The position numbers and the translations under genes were made by a program. Below, piece by piece: positions 1 to 7,888 of a DNA stretch of 30,898 nucleotides. The stretch's first letter is position 1. Every line of letters starts with the position of its first letter. The notes below the pieces were generated by a model. It was given only the letters and a program-made list of their open reading frames with translations. It made no database searches and had not been told where the DNA came from. Source of the DNA: a virus; the IMG/VR virus record IMGVR_UViG_3300030061_002468, positions 1 to 30,898 of that record, one strand, 5' to 3'.

Positions 1-222
1 AAGGAAGAGAAGAAAGAAGACAAAGTAGAAAAGAAAGAAAGTAAAAGAGACTACAGACTTGAGAAGATCAGTGCGGTAAAAGAGAAAGCTTATGCGGTTG
101 CAGCCAAAAGAAAATGGTTGTTTTTTATCATCGCAGGTGCTATAGTAGCATACCTAGTAATCTTCAAAGGCGGCTTTGGAGGTGGGGACATCTTAACTAA
201 GATCAAAGGATTTTTTGGATAA
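1..222 (+). CDS. C-terminal end of a Lys/Glu-rich single-pass membrane protein (partial)
   Basis: This frame is open from the first base and gives 73 residues before TAA, so the start lies outside the window. The first 40 or so residues are dominated by Lys and Glu (KEEKKEDKVEKKESKRDYR) and look like a charged, possibly coiled segment. They are followed by one hydrophobic stretch (WLFFIIAGAIVAYLVIF), then a Gly-rich and amphipathic tail (GGFGGGDILTKIKGFFG). This suggests a membrane-anchored protein with a charged cytoplasmic arm. I do not recognise the family. The stop codon overlaps the next start as TAATG. Confidence 0.6.
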   Translation, partial: KEEKKEDKVEKKESKRDYRLEKISAVKEKAYAVAAKRKWLFFIIAGAIVAYLVIFKGGFGGGDILTKIKGFFG

Positions 223-320
223 TGAAAAAAGCAATAACCTTAGAATGGAAAGACTTTTTACTCGGCGTTTTTATGAGCGCTGCCATCTGTATGGGCTTTT
301 ATATTTTTAGAGGTATGTAA
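222..320 (+). CDS. Tiny predicted membrane protein, 32 aa
   Basis: A 32-codon ORF starting MKKAITLEWKDFLLGVF and ending FYIFRGM. Its ATG shares a base with the upstream stop (TAATG), and its own stop abuts the next ATG. Most of it after residue 10 is hydrophobic, enough for one membrane helix. The tight junctions on both sides support a translated gene, but there is no recognisable family and the length alone is weak evidence. Confidence 0.45.
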   Translation: MKKAITLEWKDFLLGVFMSAAICMGFYIFRGM

Positions 321-488
321 ATGACATTCGGCATGACAGCGATAGCTGTTTCTTCAGCTATGTATATAGTTGTTTGCGGGTCATGTATTAAACAAAAAGA
401 TTACCCACATGCACTCATGTGGTTTTCTTATGCAATGGCTAATATTGGATTACTATGGTACGAGATCAAAAAGATAAACGGAAACTAG
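321..488 (+). CDS. Small predicted membrane protein, 55 aa
   Basis: Starts directly after the preceding stop (TAA then ATG) and encodes 55 residues with two hydrophobic segments: about residues 4-19 (GMTAIAVSSAMYIVVC) and 31-48 (ALMWFSYAMANIGLLWY). They are joined by a short polar loop, and the C-terminus is basic. It overlaps the helicase gene by 34 bases in another frame. No family is recognised. Together with the two ORFs before it, it forms a run of three small membrane-type proteins ahead of the replication genes. Confidence 0.5.
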   Translation: MTFGMTAIAVSSAMYIVVCGSCIKQKDYPHALMWFSYAMANIGLLWYEIKKINGN

Positions 489-1933
489 AGGACTTAGCTG
501 CAGAGAGAGCTGTGCTATCTGGCTTATGTCAGTACGGCCTTGATGCTTTACTTGAGTCTGACTATCTTGAGGCAGAACACTTTACAGACGCAACGAATCA
601 GATGCTATTTAAGTGTGTCAAAAAGTCGCTTCAGGATGTTAACAAGGTAGAGTTATCATCAATTCTTTCTGCCGCTAATCAACTTGGATTTTATGAAAAT
701 TTAAACAACCAAGAAGAAGTAGGGTTTCTAAGGTCTTTATTTAACTTCCCCATACACAAAGAAAACGTTGGATTCCATGCCGCAAAGTTGGCTAAGCTGC
801 AAATTGCCAGAGATGTCAAAAAAACTCTAGCTGTTTGTTCAACTAGAATAGATAAGATAACCGGCGATGAAGATATTAATGATATCATCTCGATTATAGA
901 GACGCCCGTATTAGATGCTACCGCCAAAATATATCAAAGGTCTGACAATAAACCAGAGATTATTGGCAATGAAGTAGCTGACTATGTTGAATTTTTATCT
1001 GAGAATAAAAGCGACATGCTTGGGATTAGTACAGGCTTTCCAACTTATGATGAGGCTATAGGTGGTGGCTTGCGTAGAAAGTGTGTGGATTTGATTGCTG
1101 CTCGACCAAAGGTTGGTAAATCAATGTTTGGAGACGCTGTTGCTATGCATGTATCAAAGAACTTAGACATTCCTGTGCTTGTATTGGATACGGAAATGTC
1201 AAAAGAAGATCACCTTAATAGAATGTTAGCTAACATAAGCGGTGTTGAAATAAATACAATATCAAGCGGTAAGTTTGCAGATAATGAGCTGAACCTTGAA
1301 AAGGTTGAAATAGCAGCTAAACAGTTAGAAGAAATACCATATCACTATGTTAGCATCGCTGGCCAGCCATTTGAAAATATTCTTAGCATCATGCGCAAGT
1401 GGATATACCAAGAGGTAGGCTTCGATGAAACAGGTAGGACTAAGGACTGTCTAATAGTATATGATTACTTAAAGCTAATGAACTCTTCTAGTATTTCTAA
1501 CTCTATGCAAGAGTTTCAAGTGCTGGGTTTTCAGATAACGCAACTTCATAACTTCTGTGTTAAGTATGATGTTCCCTGTCTAAGCTTTGTACAGTTAAAT
1601 AGAGACGGTATTACAAAAGAGTCAACAGACGTAGTTTCTGGGTCAGATAGACTAATTTGGCTTTGTACAAGCTTTTCTATATTTAAGATGAAGTCAGATG
1701 AGGAGATTGCCGATGATGATGAAGACAATGGCAATAGAAAGTTAGTTCCTATTGTAGCTCGACATGGTGCAGGACTGGACGATGGAGACTATATAAATAT
1801 GAACATGTTTGGTAAGTTTGGCAAGTTGGTAGAGGGAGAGACTAGAAATGCTCTAAGAAAGAACTCTACCGTTCGAGATAAGGGTTTTGTTTGCGAAGAT
1901 GGAGAGCAACCAACAAATATTGAAGATCAGTAA
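455..1933 (+). CDS. dnaB: DnaB-like replicative DNA helicase
   Basis: A 492-aa protein with the layout of replicative hexameric helicases. The helical N-terminal domain begins at the conserved ERAVLSGL stretch near residue 18. The RecA-fold ATPase domain has a Walker A motif ARPKVGKS at residues 216-223, an H2-like segment LDTEMSKEDHLNRML, a Walker B strand CLIVYDYL with Asp337, and the downstream LSFVQLNRD sensor. Family knowledge: such proteins unwind the fork 5'-3' and recruit primase. The primase gene follows at once and overlaps it, as expected for a replication operon. No other Met precedes the conserved N-domain, so the ATG at 455 is the best start although no strong ribosome site is visible. 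The middle of the protein diverges from bacterial DnaB. Confidence 0.9.
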   Translation: MVRDQKDKRKLEDLAAERAVLSGLCQYGLDALLESDYLEAEHFTDATNQMLFKCVKKSLQDVNKVELSSILSAANQLGFYENLNNQEEVGFLRSLFNFPIHKENVGFHAAKLAKLQIARDVKKTLAVCSTRIDKITGDEDINDIISIIETPVLDATAKIYQRSDNKPEIIGNEVADYVEFLSENKSDMLGISTGFPTYDEAIGGGLRRKCVDLIAARPKVGKSMFGDAVAMHVSKNLDIPVLVLDTEMSKEDHLNRMLANISGVEINTISSGKFADNELNLEKVEIAAKQLEEIPYHYVSIAGQPFENILSIMRKWIYQEVGFDETGRTKDCLIVYDYLKLMNSSSISNSMQEFQVLGFQITQLHNFCVKYDVPCLSFVQLNRDGITKESTDVVSGSDRLIWLCTSFSIFKMKSDEEIADDDEDNGNRKLVPIVARHGAGLDDGDYINMNMFGKFGKLVEGETRNALRKNSTVRDKGFVCEDGEQPTNIEDQ

Positions 1934-2939
1934 TCAGCTATTCTCAAAGCTACCTGAGCTATTGAAATATCTTGAAATTGATTTTATTGAGTACCCCAAC
2001 AGATATGCTTTTGCATGTCCAATTCATGGTGGAGATAATCCAGAGGGGTGCTGTATTTTTCTAGATGGAAACAGTGTAAAGGGCAACTGGAATTGTTGGA
2101 CAAATCACTGCGAGTCAGATCATGGTAGAAATCTATTTGGGTTTGTAAAGGGCGTACTGGCAAACAGGGCTAACGGTAATCCTAATGTCTATGAAACAGT
2201 TAAGTTTTGCATGAGCTTTCTTGGACTGAGCGAATCTGAGCTTAAAGACATTAAAAATGTAGACTCTAATAATGATCTGAAACTACTTGAAATTTTCCAT
2301 AGAGACCCAGAAAGATCAAGTCCCGCCGTAGATAGGGATCTAATTTTACAGGAATTAAACATACCAGCTAACTATTATATTAATAGAGGTTATAGCGAGG
2401 AAGTACTCACAAAATTCGATGTGGGACTTTGTAACAAAAAAAATAAGCCAATGTCCAATAGAGTTGTTGTCCCAATCTATGATGAGAGCTATAATTATAT
2501 TGGATGCATAGGTAGGTCGGTCTATGAAAACATGAAACCAAAATGGCTGCACAGTAGAGGGTTTAAAAAAAGCTCTTACCTGTACGGCCTTAATTTATCC
2601 AAAGACAAAATATTAGAGACGGGAACTGCGTTTGTGGTTGAAGGACAGGGAGACGTATGGCGATTACACGAGGCCGGAATACAGAACTCTGTCGGTATAT
2701 TCGGCGCAAACATGAGTGACGACCAACTAGTATTACTAGAAAAAAGCGGAGCTCTAAACTTAGTTGTCTTGACAGATTATGACGAAGCTGGCCACAGGGC
2801 AGCAGACCAAATAATGAAGAAATGCGGTAGACGCTTTAACTATTACAGACCAAACATATCCCATAAAGATATTGGCGATATGACGGTAGAACAAATAAAT
2901 AATGAAATACTTGAACAGTTAGAAGGAGTATTAGTATGA
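1899..2939 (+). CDS. DnaG-type DNA primase (zinc finger + TOPRIM)
   Basis: A 346-aa primase, shorter than bacterial DnaG (near 580 aa), which fits a phage version without the helicase-binding tail. A CHC2-like zinc module is visible at residues 38-70: C40-x2-H43, then paired Cys in NWNCWTNHCESDHG. The TOPRIM domain carries the acidic Glu248 in VVEGQGD and the T-D293-Y-D295 metal pair in TDYDEAG. It lays RNA primers on the lagging strand, presumably with the helicase encoded just upstream. The reading frame is also open to a TTG at 1887, but ATG 1899 is preferred; either way the 5' end overlaps the helicase 3' end by more than 30 bases. Its stop overlaps the next gene (ATGA). Confidence 0.88.
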   Translation: MESNQQILKISNQLFSKLPELLKYLEIDFIEYPNRYAFACPIHGGDNPEGCCIFLDGNSVKGNWNCWTNHCESDHGRNLFGFVKGVLANRANGNPNVYETVKFCMSFLGLSESELKDIKNVDSNNDLKLLEIFHRDPERSSPAVDRDLILQELNIPANYYINRGYSEEVLTKFDVGLCNKKNKPMSNRVVVPIYDESYNYIGCIGRSVYENMKPKWLHSRGFKKSSYLYGLNLSKDKILETGTAFVVEGQGDVWRLHEAGIQNSVGIFGANMSDDQLVLLEKSGALNLVVLTDYDEAGHRAADQIMKKCGRRFNYYRPNISHKDIGDMTVEQINNEILEQLEGVLV

Positions 2940-3766
2940 CTAGGATTTTGGCATTTGCAGGCAAGAAACAATCCGGCAAAAACTCATGTTGTTCATTCTT
3001 GCATGGATATCAGATGAGATCCTACAATATTGTAGACGGCTTTGACCTCAGCACTGATGGACATCTTGTTATAGATACGGTATCAGTAGATGAAAACGGA
3101 CAAAAAAAGATTACAAAAGGTGCTCTTGATGTCACACGCAATGACCTTGAGTTTGGTATGTGGGCAGCAGAAAACATGTGGCCATTTATCAAGCATTATT
3201 CTTTTGCCTCATCTCTAAAAGAGATAGCTACTGGGCTTTTTGGCTTGACAAAACCACAGTGCTATGGCACAGATCTAGACAAAAATAGCTTAACTTGGAT
3301 CAGATGGGAAGATATGCCCGGCTATGACGGGGAAAACGAAGGTAGAATGAGCGCTAGAGAGTTCTTGCAGCACTTTGGCACAGACATTTGCCGCAAGATT
3401 CACCCAGATATTTGGACCGATAGAACACTACGAAACATTAGAGAGGAAGAATCCCTGCTCGCAGTTGTTTCGGACTGCAGATTCCCTAACGAAGCAGAGG
3501 CGGTTCAAAGGGCTGGCGGAAAAGTTATACGTTTAACAAGAGGAGACGACGCAGATGACCTGCATTCCAGTGAGCTAGAAGTAGACAATATAGAATATGA
3601 TGCTATAATCGACAACAAAGACCTTAGCGTTATTGAAACGAATAAAGAAGTTATCTCTCTATTAGAAAAATGGGGTTGGTTGGGAGATGTGATACAACCC
3701 GTAGTGCCGGAGCCAGTTGAGGACAAACCTGAACTTGTTGGCGGCATCAAGAAAATCAAGGAATAA
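2936..3766 (+). CDS. Deoxynucleoside monophosphate kinase (T4 gp1-like)
   Basis: A 276-aa P-loop kinase. Residues 4-17 hold the nucleotide-binding loop (ILAFAGKKQSGKNS), with Asn rather than Ser/Thr after the Lys and Ser one position later. The segment SAREFLQHFGTDICRKIHPDIW and the strand VVSDCRFPNEAEAV are typical of phage dNMP kinases that convert dNMPs to dNDPs for DNA synthesis. Family knowledge: the T4 enzyme accepts dTMP, dGMP and hydroxymethyl-dCMP, so a modified base is conceivable, but no hydroxymethylase is seen in this window. The C-terminal 25 residues are Pro/Glu/Val-rich. The start overlaps the primase stop in ATGA fashion. Confidence 0.88.
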   Translation: MTRILAFAGKKQSGKNSCCSFLHGYQMRSYNIVDGFDLSTDGHLVIDTVSVDENGQKKITKGALDVTRNDLEFGMWAAENMWPFIKHYSFASSLKEIATGLFGLTKPQCYGTDLDKNSLTWIRWEDMPGYDGENEGRMSAREFLQHFGTDICRKIHPDIWTDRTLRNIREEESLLAVVSDCRFPNEAEAVQRAGGKVIRLTRGDDADDLHSSELEVDNIEYDAIIDNKDLSVIETNKEVISLLEKWGWLGDVIQPVVPEPVEDKPELVGGIKKIKE

Positions 3767-3768
3767 AT

Positions 3769-4782
3769 ATGTTAGTTACATACATACGTAGCTCTAGTTA
3801 TAACAACTTTGAGTATTGTCAAATGCAGTACTTTATGACTTATGTTTTAGGTCATCAGACTGTATCTGGCAAGAAAGCTCAATTAGGTACGATTGTCCAT
3901 AAAGTTATGGAAGTTCTAGCTGGTTGTAAAAAGCTACACCAAGATAAGGCCGAGCTATTGCTTGAGGATGACGCTATCGGAGAGGTCGAGTTCACTAAAC
4001 GTAAACTCGGAACAAAGAAATTTGTAAACGAAATCCTTAAGCGTAGCTACGACCATTATACATCTAATTGCACTCATCACTATACCAATGCTGATTATAA
4101 GTTTTGCGACAAAACAACTTGGGAAGCGTTGACTTATGAAGACGGAAACTTTGACCCTCGCAACAGAAATATTGTAGCGGCTGAGCCACAATTTGATATT
4201 GCTATAGAAGAAGACTGGGCCAAATATGAGTACGATATGCCAGATGGAACTACGGTTGAAGGGCGCCTTGCTATTAAAGGGACTATTGACCTAGTGACTG
4301 AAGTTGATGACGGAGTTATCGAAGTTATTGACTGGAAAACAGGACGCCGACTTAACTGGGCTACAGGAGAAGAGAAGACCTATGAGAAGCTATGTAAAGA
4401 TCCACAATTAATGTTGTATCATTACGCAATCTCTAAACTTTTCCCTCAATATGAAGATGCGATTATGTCGATATACTTCATTAGAGATGGTGGTCCGTTT
4501 AGCATATGTTTTGAAGAGAGCGACAGACAAAAGTTTTTGGGTATGCTCAAAGATAGATTCGAGGAGATCAAAAAAACAACACGACCAAGAATGCTATCTA
4601 AAAATCAAGCCCATTGGAAATGTACTAAGTTATGTGATTTTTGTAAAAAAGACTGGCCCGGAACTGACGAAAGCATGTGCAGACATGTCAGCAATCATTT
4701 AGATCAGTTCGGGATGTTAGACACTATACAGAATTGCACTAGAGAAGGTTTTGATGTTGGATATTATGAGGCACCGGGATAA
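3769..4782 (+). CDS. RecB/Cas4-type PD-(D/E)XK nuclease with probable Fe-S cluster
   Basis: A 337-aa nuclease of the PD-(D/E)XK superfamily. Visible motifs are the early QLGTIVHKVME helix with its His, Asp174 in GTIDLV, and Asp188-x-Lys190 in IEVIDWKTG, followed by the QLMLYHYA helix. Four or five Cys residues sit where Cas4 and AddB proteins bind a [4Fe-4S] cluster: Cys17 near the N-terminus and Cys285, 289, 292 and 304 near the C-terminus. This indicates an exonuclease acting on DNA ends in recombination or replication-coupled repair. It begins two bases after the dNMP kinase and ends in TAATG with the next gene. No CRISPR array or other cas gene is nearby, so it is a phage recombination-type protein rather than an adaptation gene. 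Confidence 0.85.
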   Translation: MLVTYIRSSSYNNFEYCQMQYFMTYVLGHQTVSGKKAQLGTIVHKVMEVLAGCKKLHQDKAELLLEDDAIGEVEFTKRKLGTKKFVNEILKRSYDHYTSNCTHHYTNADYKFCDKTTWEALTYEDGNFDPRNRNIVAAEPQFDIAIEEDWAKYEYDMPDGTTVEGRLAIKGTIDLVTEVDDGVIEVIDWKTGRRLNWATGEEKTYEKLCKDPQLMLYHYAISKLFPQYEDAIMSIYFIRDGGPFSICFEESDRQKFLGMLKDRFEEIKKTTRPRMLSKNQAHWKCTKLCDFCKKDWPGTDESMCRHVSNHLDQFGMLDTIQNCTREGFDVGYYEAPG

Positions 4783-5282
4783 TGATTGAAATAAAAATTA
4801 CAGAAGAAATGAAGAAACGCGCTTGGGCTAAGTCTAGAGAGATGGGTGTAATACGTAACTCCATCATGAAGGGCGGCGGAAATATAGCAGGTTTTTTAGG
4901 AGAAGAGGTTGCAAACGTAGTTATTGATGGTACAATTAATAACACATACGATTACGACATAGTTTCTAAGTCGGGTATCAAGTACGATGTCAAGACAAAG
5001 AGATGTACCTCAGAACCTAAACCGTTCTATGAGTGTTCAGTTGCCAATTTTAACACAAAACAAAAGTGTGACAGATACGCATTTGTTAGAATTGAAAACA
5101 AGAACAAGCGATGGGGTAGAGCTTGGGTCTTAGGATGGCTAGAGCACGATGAATATTTTGAAAAAGCAAAGAAGCTAACAAAAGGTCAGATAGATCCGTC
5201 TAATGGATTTATTGTTAGGGCTGACTGTTACAACGTTGCAATCTCAGATTTAAAAAAGTTTAGACAGAAAAAGACTAAATAG
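4782..5282 (+). CDS. Small PD-(D/E)XK-like protein, possible endonuclease
   Basis: A 166-aa protein. Residues about 32-75 show FLGEEVAN, then YDYDIV and GIKYDVKTKR. This arrangement, Glu on a helix, Asp, then D-x-K on a strand, matches the catalytic core of small PD-(D/E)XK nucleases. The rest is a compact alpha/beta fold with a basic C-terminus (KKFRQKKTK). It is coupled to the Cas4-like nuclease by TAATG, so the two may act in the same DNA-processing step. The catalytic reading rests on motif spacing alone; it could be a non-catalytic member. Confidence 0.55.
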   Translation: MIEIKITEEMKKRAWAKSREMGVIRNSIMKGGGNIAGFLGEEVANVVIDGTINNTYDYDIVSKSGIKYDVKTKRCTSEPKPFYECSVANFNTKQKCDRYAFVRIENKNKRWGRAWVLGWLEHDEYFEKAKKLTKGQIDPSNGFIVRADCYNVAISDLKKFRQKKTK

Positions 5283-5292
5283 GATTACTTGA

Positions 5293-6864
5293 ATGAGTTG
5301 GACTCCTTTAAATGTAAAAACTCACTTCAGTCTACAGCGAGGCTTTTCAAAGCCAGACAAGCTAGCCAAGAAGTGCAAAGAGTTTGGGTATAATGCGTGC
5401 GCAATCACTGATATCAACACCATCTCAGGTGCTGTTACATTCTATAAGGAATGTAAGAAAAATGATATCAAGCCTATCATGGGCTGCACTCTAGAGTTTG
5501 ATAACGGCAAAAAGAAAACTGTTGTCGCCAAGAATAAAGCTGGTTGGTACGCTCTGATTGACCTTGTTTCTAAAAAGAACATGTACGAAGACGAAGTAGT
5601 GTACAAGCTAACAGAAGTTTCTCTTGATAAAAACCTTATCTGCATAGACGGACTTAAGCAGTATTCTGCATATTATGTAGAGGAGAACGAAGCAGAGGTT
5701 CATAGGATACTTCTGTGTTCAGGTATGAAAACTACAATGTCTAAGGTTAAAGGTAAGCTGGACTCTTTCAAGCACTTGAAGCCCTTCTTCTCGTCAGACA
5801 AGTTCTACTTGCCAACAATAGAAGAGGTCACGTCTAAGTACACTGATGAACAGATCGCCATGAGTAACGAAATCGCAGATCAATGTGAGGAGTATGATAT
5901 CTTAGGTCAACCTATGCTACCTGAGTTTGATTGTCCAGAAGGTTATACTGAGGACGAGTACCTTAAACAGCTATGTAGAGATGGCTGGCGTACGCTACTG
6001 GCTGAAGCTGGGAAGGTTGATGATGAGAATACAAAACAAGAGTATCTCGATAGAATCAAGAACGAAATGGATGTTATTTTTGAAGCTAAACTATCTGGAT
6101 ACTTCCTGATTGTTCAAGATATTGTTAATTTCGTTAGAGAGCAAGGGTGGTTGCCCGGCCCCGGAAGAGGTTCTGCGGCAGGCTGTTTGATCTCTTACTT
6201 AATTGGTATTACAGAAATTGATCCGATTGAGTACGATTTAATTTTTGAGAGATTCTACAATGCTGGTCGTAACACTGAAGACCATGTATCATTACCTGAT
6301 ATTGATTTGGATGTACCGGCAGAAAAACGTGATGAAGTTATTGGATACATCAAAACAAAATACGGCGAAGACAACGTATCGCAGATGATTACATTTAATA
6401 AACTACAAGGGCGCGCTGCCCTTAAAGAAGTGATGAGAATCAATAGCAACGTTTCTTTTTCTGAGATGAATGAGCTTACCAAGAACATTCCTAATGAAGC
6501 AGATGTCTCGGACCTTTTAGAGCAGAGCGGAGAGAAATCTTTAATTAAATGGACATTGTTGTATCAGCCAGAGATTTTAGACAGGTGGTGTAAAGTCAAT
6601 AGTGAAGATGACTTAATTGGACCGCTATCCTCTGTGTTTCAGCAGGCTATGGATATTGAGGGCACTATAAAATCTCAAGGCAAGCACGCCGCTGGAGTGA
6701 TTATATCCTCCAACAAACTAAACGAGGTTTGCCCAATGGTACAGGATAGAAACAATAACCTTGTCGCCGGTTTTGAGATGGGAGATCTCGAAGAGCAGGG
6801 ACATGTTAAATTCGATATATTAGGTATTGACCTATTAAGTAAAATAATGGAGATAAAAGAATGA
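5293..6864 (+). CDS. dnaE: DNA polymerase III alpha subunit, N-terminal half (PHP + palm)
   Basis: A 523-aa protein equal to the first half of DnaE. Residues 1-200 are a PHP-type domain starting nearly at the conserved strand. The palm follows, with LPGPGRGSAAG and PDIDLDV giving catalytic Asp336 and Asp338, and KFDILGI giving the third catalytic Asp508. The protein stops 15 residues after Asp508. The fingers and C-terminal domains are in a separate gene at 8558, so the polymerase is made as two chains. The PHP metal ligands are lost: the usual H-x-H-x-H appears here as LNVKT, and ITDH as ITDI, so no PHP exonuclease is expected. There is no intein-like sequence at the end. The stop overlaps the next start (ATGA). 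Confidence 0.9.
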   Translation: MSWTPLNVKTHFSLQRGFSKPDKLAKKCKEFGYNACAITDINTISGAVTFYKECKKNDIKPIMGCTLEFDNGKKKTVVAKNKAGWYALIDLVSKKNMYEDEVVYKLTEVSLDKNLICIDGLKQYSAYYVEENEAEVHRILLCSGMKTTMSKVKGKLDSFKHLKPFFSSDKFYLPTIEEVTSKYTDEQIAMSNEIADQCEEYDILGQPMLPEFDCPEGYTEDEYLKQLCRDGWRTLLAEAGKVDDENTKQEYLDRIKNEMDVIFEAKLSGYFLIVQDIVNFVREQGWLPGPGRGSAAGCLISYLIGITEIDPIEYDLIFERFYNAGRNTEDHVSLPDIDLDVPAEKRDEVIGYIKTKYGEDNVSQMITFNKLQGRAALKEVMRINSNVSFSEMNELTKNIPNEADVSDLLEQSGEKSLIKWTLLYQPEILDRWCKVNSEDDLIGPLSSVFQQAMDIEGTIKSQGKHAAGVIISSNKLNEVCPMVQDRNNNLVAGFEMGDLEEQGHVKFDILGIDLLSKIMEIKE

Positions 6865-7673
6865 ATGTTGGAGTAGTTGGTTTAGGTTTCGTAGGTGGAG
6901 CCGTAAGCGGATATTTTGAATCATATGGTGACACTGTGTATGGCTACGACATCAAGTCTGGCCTAGCAATGAACAATGAATATACTAAGATAGTTGAGAA
7001 TTGTGAAATAATCTTTGTATGTTTACCTACCCCTAGAGGTGATGATGGTAGTTGCGATACAAGCATTGTTCATGACGCTCTTTGCAGGCTAGATTATATT
7101 GCTGGAGAGCTAAGGAAGAGCCCTATGGTGCTAATAAAATCTACTTTAGTTCCCGGAACAATGAAGAAATTTGTGGAAGAATCGCACAGTATTCGAGTTA
7201 TTTCAAATCCTGAGTTCTTGACAGAACGAAACGCCGTTCAGGATTATCGAGATTCAAAAACTGTCTTAATTGGAAACGACTACGGCGAAGCCGAAGATTT
7301 AGCATTGCGTCTTTTCTTCAGAGAGCGATGGCCAGCGGCACATATTTATGTTGTTAGCTCTATAGAAGCTGAGCTATCTAAGTACCTTACTAACTCTTAC
7401 TTCTCAGTAAAAGTTTCCGTTGCCAATCATATTTATGCTTTGTGTGAAGAGCTAGGTGTTGACTATAACAAGTTCATTGAATCGGCAATAGGCGCTGACC
7501 CTAGAATTGAAAGAACACACTGGACAGTTCCGGGGCCAGATGGAAAGCTAGGCTTTGGTGGATCTTGTTTCCCTAAAGATCTTAGCGGAATGATTCACAT
7601 TTTAGAAGAAAATAATTTACCTGCGGATGTTTTTAAAGCCGCTATGGAATATAATAAGAAAGTGAGAGACTAA
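6861..7673 (+). CDS. UDP-glucose/GDP-mannose dehydrogenase family protein, short form
   Basis: A 270-aa nucleotide-sugar dehydrogenase. The N-terminal Rossmann motif is G7-L-G-F-V-G12, followed by CLPTPRGDDGSCD and KSTLVPGT, which are typical of UDP-glucose 6-dehydrogenases. The central dimerisation domain includes AELSKYLTNSYFSVKVSVAN, and the catalytic Cys236 sits in GGSCFPKD. Full-length family members are about 390-440 aa. This one ends where the C-terminal UDP-binding domain should begin, so substrate binding must differ or be supplied elsewhere. Its position inside the split polymerase locus, about 3.3 kb before the glycan genes, is odd. A product such as a UDP-uronic acid could feed the UXS-like enzyme at 26841. 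Confidence 0.82.
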   Translation: MNVGVVGLGFVGGAVSGYFESYGDTVYGYDIKSGLAMNNEYTKIVENCEIIFVCLPTPRGDDGSCDTSIVHDALCRLDYIAGELRKSPMVLIKSTLVPGTMKKFVEESHSIRVISNPEFLTERNAVQDYRDSKTVLIGNDYGEAEDLALRLFFRERWPAAHIYVVSSIEAELSKYLTNSYFSVKVSVANHIYALCEELGVDYNKFIESAIGADPRIERTHWTVPGPDGKLGFGGSCFPKDLSGMIHILEENNLPADVFKAAMEYNKKVRD

Positions 7674-7888
7674 TGGATCATAAATCAGACTACAAATCAG
7701 TTCTTTTTTCTGGATGTGCAATCGAGTACAAGGATATCAGTCTGTGCAACTTGGGCAACTATGTGCCATCAAGAAACGGAATGTCTCGCACGTATCAAGT
7801 ACATTCTAGAAAACTTAAGTTTAGTAAAATTTATAAGAACGTCGATGAAGCAGTTGGCATGTTCTTAGAACTAAAGAGGAAATCGTAA
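7673..7888 (+). CDS. Hypothetical protein, 71 aa
   Basis: A 71-residue protein joined to both neighbours by TAATG overlaps. It has two Cys in the first third (FSGCAIEY, SLCNLGNY) and a basic middle (SRKLKFSKIYKN), and ends in a helix-forming VDEAVGMFLELKRKS. No signal peptide or membrane segment is visible. It is not the missing C-terminal domain of the upstream dehydrogenase: none of that domain's motifs is present. Its function is unknown; conserved overlaps suggest it is translated. Confidence 0.6.
   Translation: MDHKSDYKSVLFSGCAIEYKDISLCNLGNYVPSRNGMSRTYQVHSRKLKFSKIYKNVDEAVGMFLELKRKS

Noticed and set aside
1792-1799. TATAAATA, identical to the T4 late promoter core, inside the helicase gene, with others at 10619 and near 28247
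   Set aside because: All lie within coding regions, and in AT-rich DNA of this length a few matches are expected by chance. They have no consistent position relative to gene starts.
3769-4782. Cas4-like nuclease as a sign of a CRISPR system
   Set aside because: No repeat-spacer array or other cas gene is visible; stand-alone Cas4-type nucleases are common in phages.
7673-7888. The 71-aa ORF as the missing C-terminal domain of the nucleotide-sugar dehydrogenase
   Set aside because: It lacks the Lys-Pro and Asp-Arg-x-Ser motifs of that domain and is too short to form it.
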